Source: Metaclostridioides mangenotii (GTDB taxonomy: Bacteria; Bacillota; Clostridia; Peptostreptococcales; Peptostreptococcaceae). From it: a stretch of DNA of 64,000 bases. The translations under genes were made by a program, and so were the position numbers. The stretch is taken from NCBI RefSeq assembly GCF_018917235.1, contig NZ_JAHLOF010000006.1, forward strand, positions 124,001 to 188,000. The letters run 5' to 3'. A model generated the notes under the pieces. It saw nothing but the letters and a program-made list of their open reading frames with translations. It searched no databases and was not told where the DNA came from. Every line of letters starts with the position of its first letter. Within the stretch, counting starts at the first letter, position 1. Below, piece by piece: positions 61,626 through 64,000 of this stretch.

Positions 61626-63548
61626 TTATCTCAAAATATCCTCATCTCTTTTGATTTGTTTTCGAATCTGTTTTAAGGCTTTCTTAGATCCTCTTTTTAT
61701 GTCTTTATCTAACTTTCGAACTTTAAACTCCGTAAATAGACTATCTATATCATATCCAAGAGGATATAAATCTTCTGCTTTAGATTTTAGCTCAAGTCTC
61801 TTTATATTTACAGGTATAATATTTTTATCATAAAATACATCAACATTGTTGAAATGGTCTACAGATTTATAAACTATTCCATAGTCACCTTTATCTAAAA
61901 GCCAAACTCTATCTCCTCTTTCATAATCTACATAAGTACTTGACATAGAATTATCATCTTTTAAAGAATGACTTTCTTTGAGTATTTTATTATTTTCTAT
62001 TAATTCAGAGTTATATTCTCGATTTTCTATATATCCTTTAGCTCTTTGTATAATCTTTTCAGAAATTCCCATCTTCCTAGAAATATATAGCGCATTACTA
62101 TCCTCAGACTTACCTATAGTAAGTTTATACATTGGCTCTAATGTATTTAGGTCAAATAACATCCCTGCATTTTCAAAATCAGGATGTTGTGTAGCAAATT
62201 TCTTTATTTCACCATAGTGAGTTGATGCTACTGTTATACAGCCTTTCATATACAGTTCTTCTAAAATAGATATTGCTAGACCTGCTCCTTCATTGGGATC
62301 AGTTCCACTTCCAATCTCATCTAATAGTACAAGTGTCGAATTATTTGACTTTCTTACTATGTGCGCGATATTTTTTATATGGGATGAAAAAGTACTTAGT
62401 GAATTTGCAATACTTTGATTATCACCTATATCGACAAAAATATTTTCAAAAACACTGATTTCTGTTCCCTCTTCTACTGGTAAATCAAAACCACACTCAG
62501 CCATTGCTGTTAGAAGACCAACTGTCTTTAGTGTTACAGTCTTACCACCTGCATTTGGTCCAGTAATTATCAAACTTCTATATTGTTTACCAACTTCAAA
62601 ATTTAACGGAACTGCTCCATCTGCTAGTAAAGGATGCTTACCATTTATTATTTTTATATAACCACGATTATTTATATTTGGTGTGACTGCTTTTATATTT
62701 TGACTGTACTTTGCCTTAGCAAAAACCATATCGTACTCTGAAATCACTTCAATATTCAGATTAATTTTTCTTATATCTTCATATATTAATTCTGTCAGAT
62801 GAGACAATATTTTGTATTCTTCTACAGACTCTTCTGCAAGTAACATTATCAAATCTGTACTAACCTTAGATATACTTTCTGGTTCTATAAAAACCGTATT
62901 TCCCTTTGATGAAGTATCTAACACAGTTCCTTTAACTTCATTTTTATATGAGGACTTTATTGGTACTACATATCGATCATTTCTCTTGGTTATTATAAAT
63001 TCCTGTATATATTTTTTATTAACACTAGAAGTTATAAATTTATTTAGTCTATCTTTTATCTTTCCTTCAGCAGTATCAATATTTCTTCTAATTTTTTTAA
63101 GTTCATTACTTGCATTTGAATCTACTTTGTTACCTTTTATACAGTAATTTATTTCATCTTCAATATTTTTGAATTCAGTTATATTAGATGAATAAGAACT
63201 TAATTTAGGAGAGTAAAACTCCTTTTCTTCCATAAATTTTTTAATCTTTCTACAACCTCTTAAAAAATCTTGGACATCTATAAGTTCACTTGCTTCTAAA
63301 ATCATTCCTTTTTCAACTTTATCTATTACTGGAATAATATTAAAGAGACCTTCTAATGGTATGTGCGTACTATTTTCAACCACTCGTCTAGCCTCTTGAT
63401 TTTCATTTAATCTTCTAGACACTACTTTTATATCTCCACTTGGAGACAGATTATCAATAAGGTTTCTACCAAGGTAACTGACACAATGCGTTTTTACCTG
63501 TTCTTTTACTTCATTTAGTTGTAGCTTTTCTATTGTTGAACTATTCAT
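61626..63548 (-). CDS. MutS2-like ATPase lacking the Smr domain
   Basis: The 640-residue protein has the MutS core and ATPase. The Walker A is TGPNAGGKTVTLKT near 335, with VLLDEIGSGTDPNEGAGLAISILEE (Walker B) and STHYGEI. A coiled clamp region spans about 120-300. Canonical MutS2 has about 780-790 residues and ends with a Smr nuclease domain; this one ends at KALKQIRKQIKRDEDILR with no Smr. It is an intact frame with a normal GGAGAA site, so this is a family variant and not a truncation. MutS2 proteins bind branched DNA or collided ribosomes; loss of Smr would leave a binding and remodelling role. Confidence 0.85.
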   Translation of the reverse strand: MNSSTIEKLQLNEVKEQVKTHCVSYLGRNLIDNLSPSGDIKVVSRRLNENQEARRVVENSTHIPLEGLFNIIPVIDKVEKGMILEASELIDVQDFLRGCRKIKKFMEEKEFYSPKLSSYSSNITEFKNIEDEINYCIKGNKVDSNASNELKKIRRNIDTAEGKIKDRLNKFITSSVNKKYIQEFIITKRNDRYVVPIKSSYKNEVKGTVLDTSSKGNTVFIEPESISKVSTDLIMLLAEESVEEYKILSHLTELIYEDIRKINLNIEVISEYDMVFAKAKYSQNIKAVTPNINNRGYIKIINGKHPLLADGAVPLNFEVGKQYRSLIITGPNAGGKTVTLKTVGLLTAMAECGFDLPVEEGTEISVFENIFVDIGDNQSIANSLSTFSSHIKNIAHIVRKSNNSTLVLLDEIGSGTDPNEGAGLAISILEELYMKGCITVASTHYGEIKKFATQHPDFENAGMLFDLNTLEPMYKLTIGKSEDSNALYISRKMGISEKIIQRAKGYIENREYNSELIENNKILKESHSLKDDNSMSSTYVDYERGDRVWLLDKGDYGIVYKSVDHFNNVDVFYDKNIIPVNIKRLELKSKAEDLYPLGYDIDSLFTEFKVRKLDKDIKRGSKKALKQIRKQIKRDEDILR

Positions 63549-63589
63549 TTTTTTCTCCTTTATTTATAAGTCTAATAACGGATTGACGA

Positions 63590-63634
63590 CTTAATAAATA
63601 AGGGGCATCGATATTTGACTCCTTATTTATTAAG
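63590..63634. repeat. 14-bp perfect inverted repeat upstream of the mutS2-like gene
   Basis: CTTAATAAATAAGG (63590-63603) and CCTTATTTATTAAG (63621-63634) flank GGGCATCGATATTTGA. It overlaps the possible peptide frame. It could be the terminator of the gene that ends at 63741, although no T tract follows. Confidence 0.5.
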
Positions 63635-63676
63635 AAGTCTAACTACCGACTCAAAATAGTTAGTAATTTTTTTCAT
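63623..63676 (-). other. Possible 17-residue peptide frame with a frame-shifted echo
   Basis: AAGGAG lies nine bases before an ATG encoding MKKITNYFESVVRLLNK and then a stop. In the next frame the DNA continues NKESNIDAPYLLSRQ and SVIRLINKGEKNE (to 63541), running into the mutS2-like gene start. The two halves share SVVRLLNK and SVIRLINK, and the DNA around them is also repeated. It may be a decayed small gene or a leader peptide. Confidence 0.35.
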
Positions 63677-63740
63677 AAAACATTTCTCCTTACTTAATAT
63701 TTGAACTTACTATATATAATTCTATCATATACAGTCAATC

Positions 63741-64000
63741 TTAGAAATACACAATTACCATTGTAACTATCATTAGTATAATAAGAATTGCTAGGATTAT
63801 ATTTTTGAAAAGTCTACTTTTTTCTCTTTTTTCCTGTTCTTTTATAACTTCATAAAATTCTTCTCTCAACTCATCTTCTTCAGTAGCTTTTTCGTACATT
63901 ATCCCACTTAAATCTATTATAACTTCTTGTGAGTTACTATAACTCTTATCCCTGTCTAAAAGTTTACTTAAAACTCTTATTAACTCCTTACTTTCATCTT
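63741..64000 (-). CDS. C-terminal part of a tail-anchored membrane protein, partial
   Basis: The last 85 residues of a gene that enters from the right edge are visible. They are strongly charged and helical (SKELIRVLSKLLDRD; EEDELREEFYEVIKEQEKREK) and end in one membrane helix (LFKNIILAILIILMIVTMVIVYF) directly before the stop. The lack of residues after the helix suggests a C-terminal anchor with the charged domain in the cytoplasm. The N-terminal domain and any family membership are outside the window. Confidence 0.6.
   Translation of the reverse strand, partial: DESKELIRVLSKLLDRDKSYSNSQEVIIDLSGIMYEKATEEDELREEFYEVIKEQEKREKSRLFKNIILAILIILMIVTMVIVYF

Overview
The window is AT-rich DNA with strong GGAGG-type ribosome binding sites and dense genes. 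It looks like the chromosome of a strictly anaerobic, low-GC Firmicute. Four things point to the Peptostreptococcaceae, near Clostridioides: a cell-surface cysteine protease with three CWB2 cell-wall-binding repeats (the Cwp84 layout), hydroxyacyl-CoA-dehydratase-type activases, a T-box leader, and a biotin-dependent sodium pump. The genus cannot be fixed from this window. I see no rRNA, tRNA, CRISPR array, phage or intact insertion sequence.

Layout. 1-10.6 kb (minus strand): the start of a large activase-related protein, a Gate-domain membrane protein, GAPDH, a B3/4-domain protein, the Cwp84-like protease, and an activase plus double-cubane-cluster reductase pair. 10.8-22.4 kb (minus): adenosine deaminase, then a long metabolic cluster. 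In transcription order this is an AAE-family exchanger, a CoA transferase, methylmalonyl-CoA mutase large and small subunits, MeaB, epimerase, and the four subunits of Na+-pumping methylmalonyl-CoA decarboxylase. 23-30.6 kb (minus): an ABC ATPase, two small hydrophilic proteins, a two-component system, a copper ATPase with a CsoR-like operator, and an SPL-family radical SAM protein. 30.8-35.3 kb (plus): typA, lemA and a DUF2207 protein. 35.4-36.6 kb (minus): trxB and a 35-residue membrane peptide. 37.1-41.1 kb (plus): a T-box leader with thrC and thrB, then a nitronate monooxygenase. 41.2-50.1 kb (mixed strands): accessory genes including corA, a PadR module, a Sel1/TPR protein, an AEC carrier, small proteins and a DUF3810 protein. 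50.4-58.9 kb (minus): the conserved rpsB-tsf-pyrH-frr-uppS-cdsA-dxr-rseP-ispG block. 59-64 kb (minus): D-Ala-D-Ala carboxypeptidase, a pentapeptide-repeat potassium channel, a MutS2-like protein without a Smr domain, and the 3' end of a tail-anchored protein.

How the genes work together. The 12-21 kb cluster encodes a complete succinate-to-propionate cycle. CoA transfer from propionyl-CoA activates succinate, the B12 mutase and epimerase give (S)-methylmalonyl-CoA, and the membrane decarboxylase releases CO2 and pumps Na+. The exchanger upstream could bring succinate in, so the cluster could work as a stand-alone Propionigenium-type energy module. The ribosomal and isoprenoid block couples translation factors to undecaprenyl phosphate and phospholipid synthesis.

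Several start codons were set from Shine-Dalgarno placement instead of the longest reading frame. The most striking case is the nitronate monooxygenase, which seems to start at AUA. Genes too short for routine calling (35 and 48 residues), an orphan signal-peptide stub, and an unusual 30-bp perfect hairpin over the end of corA are also recorded.
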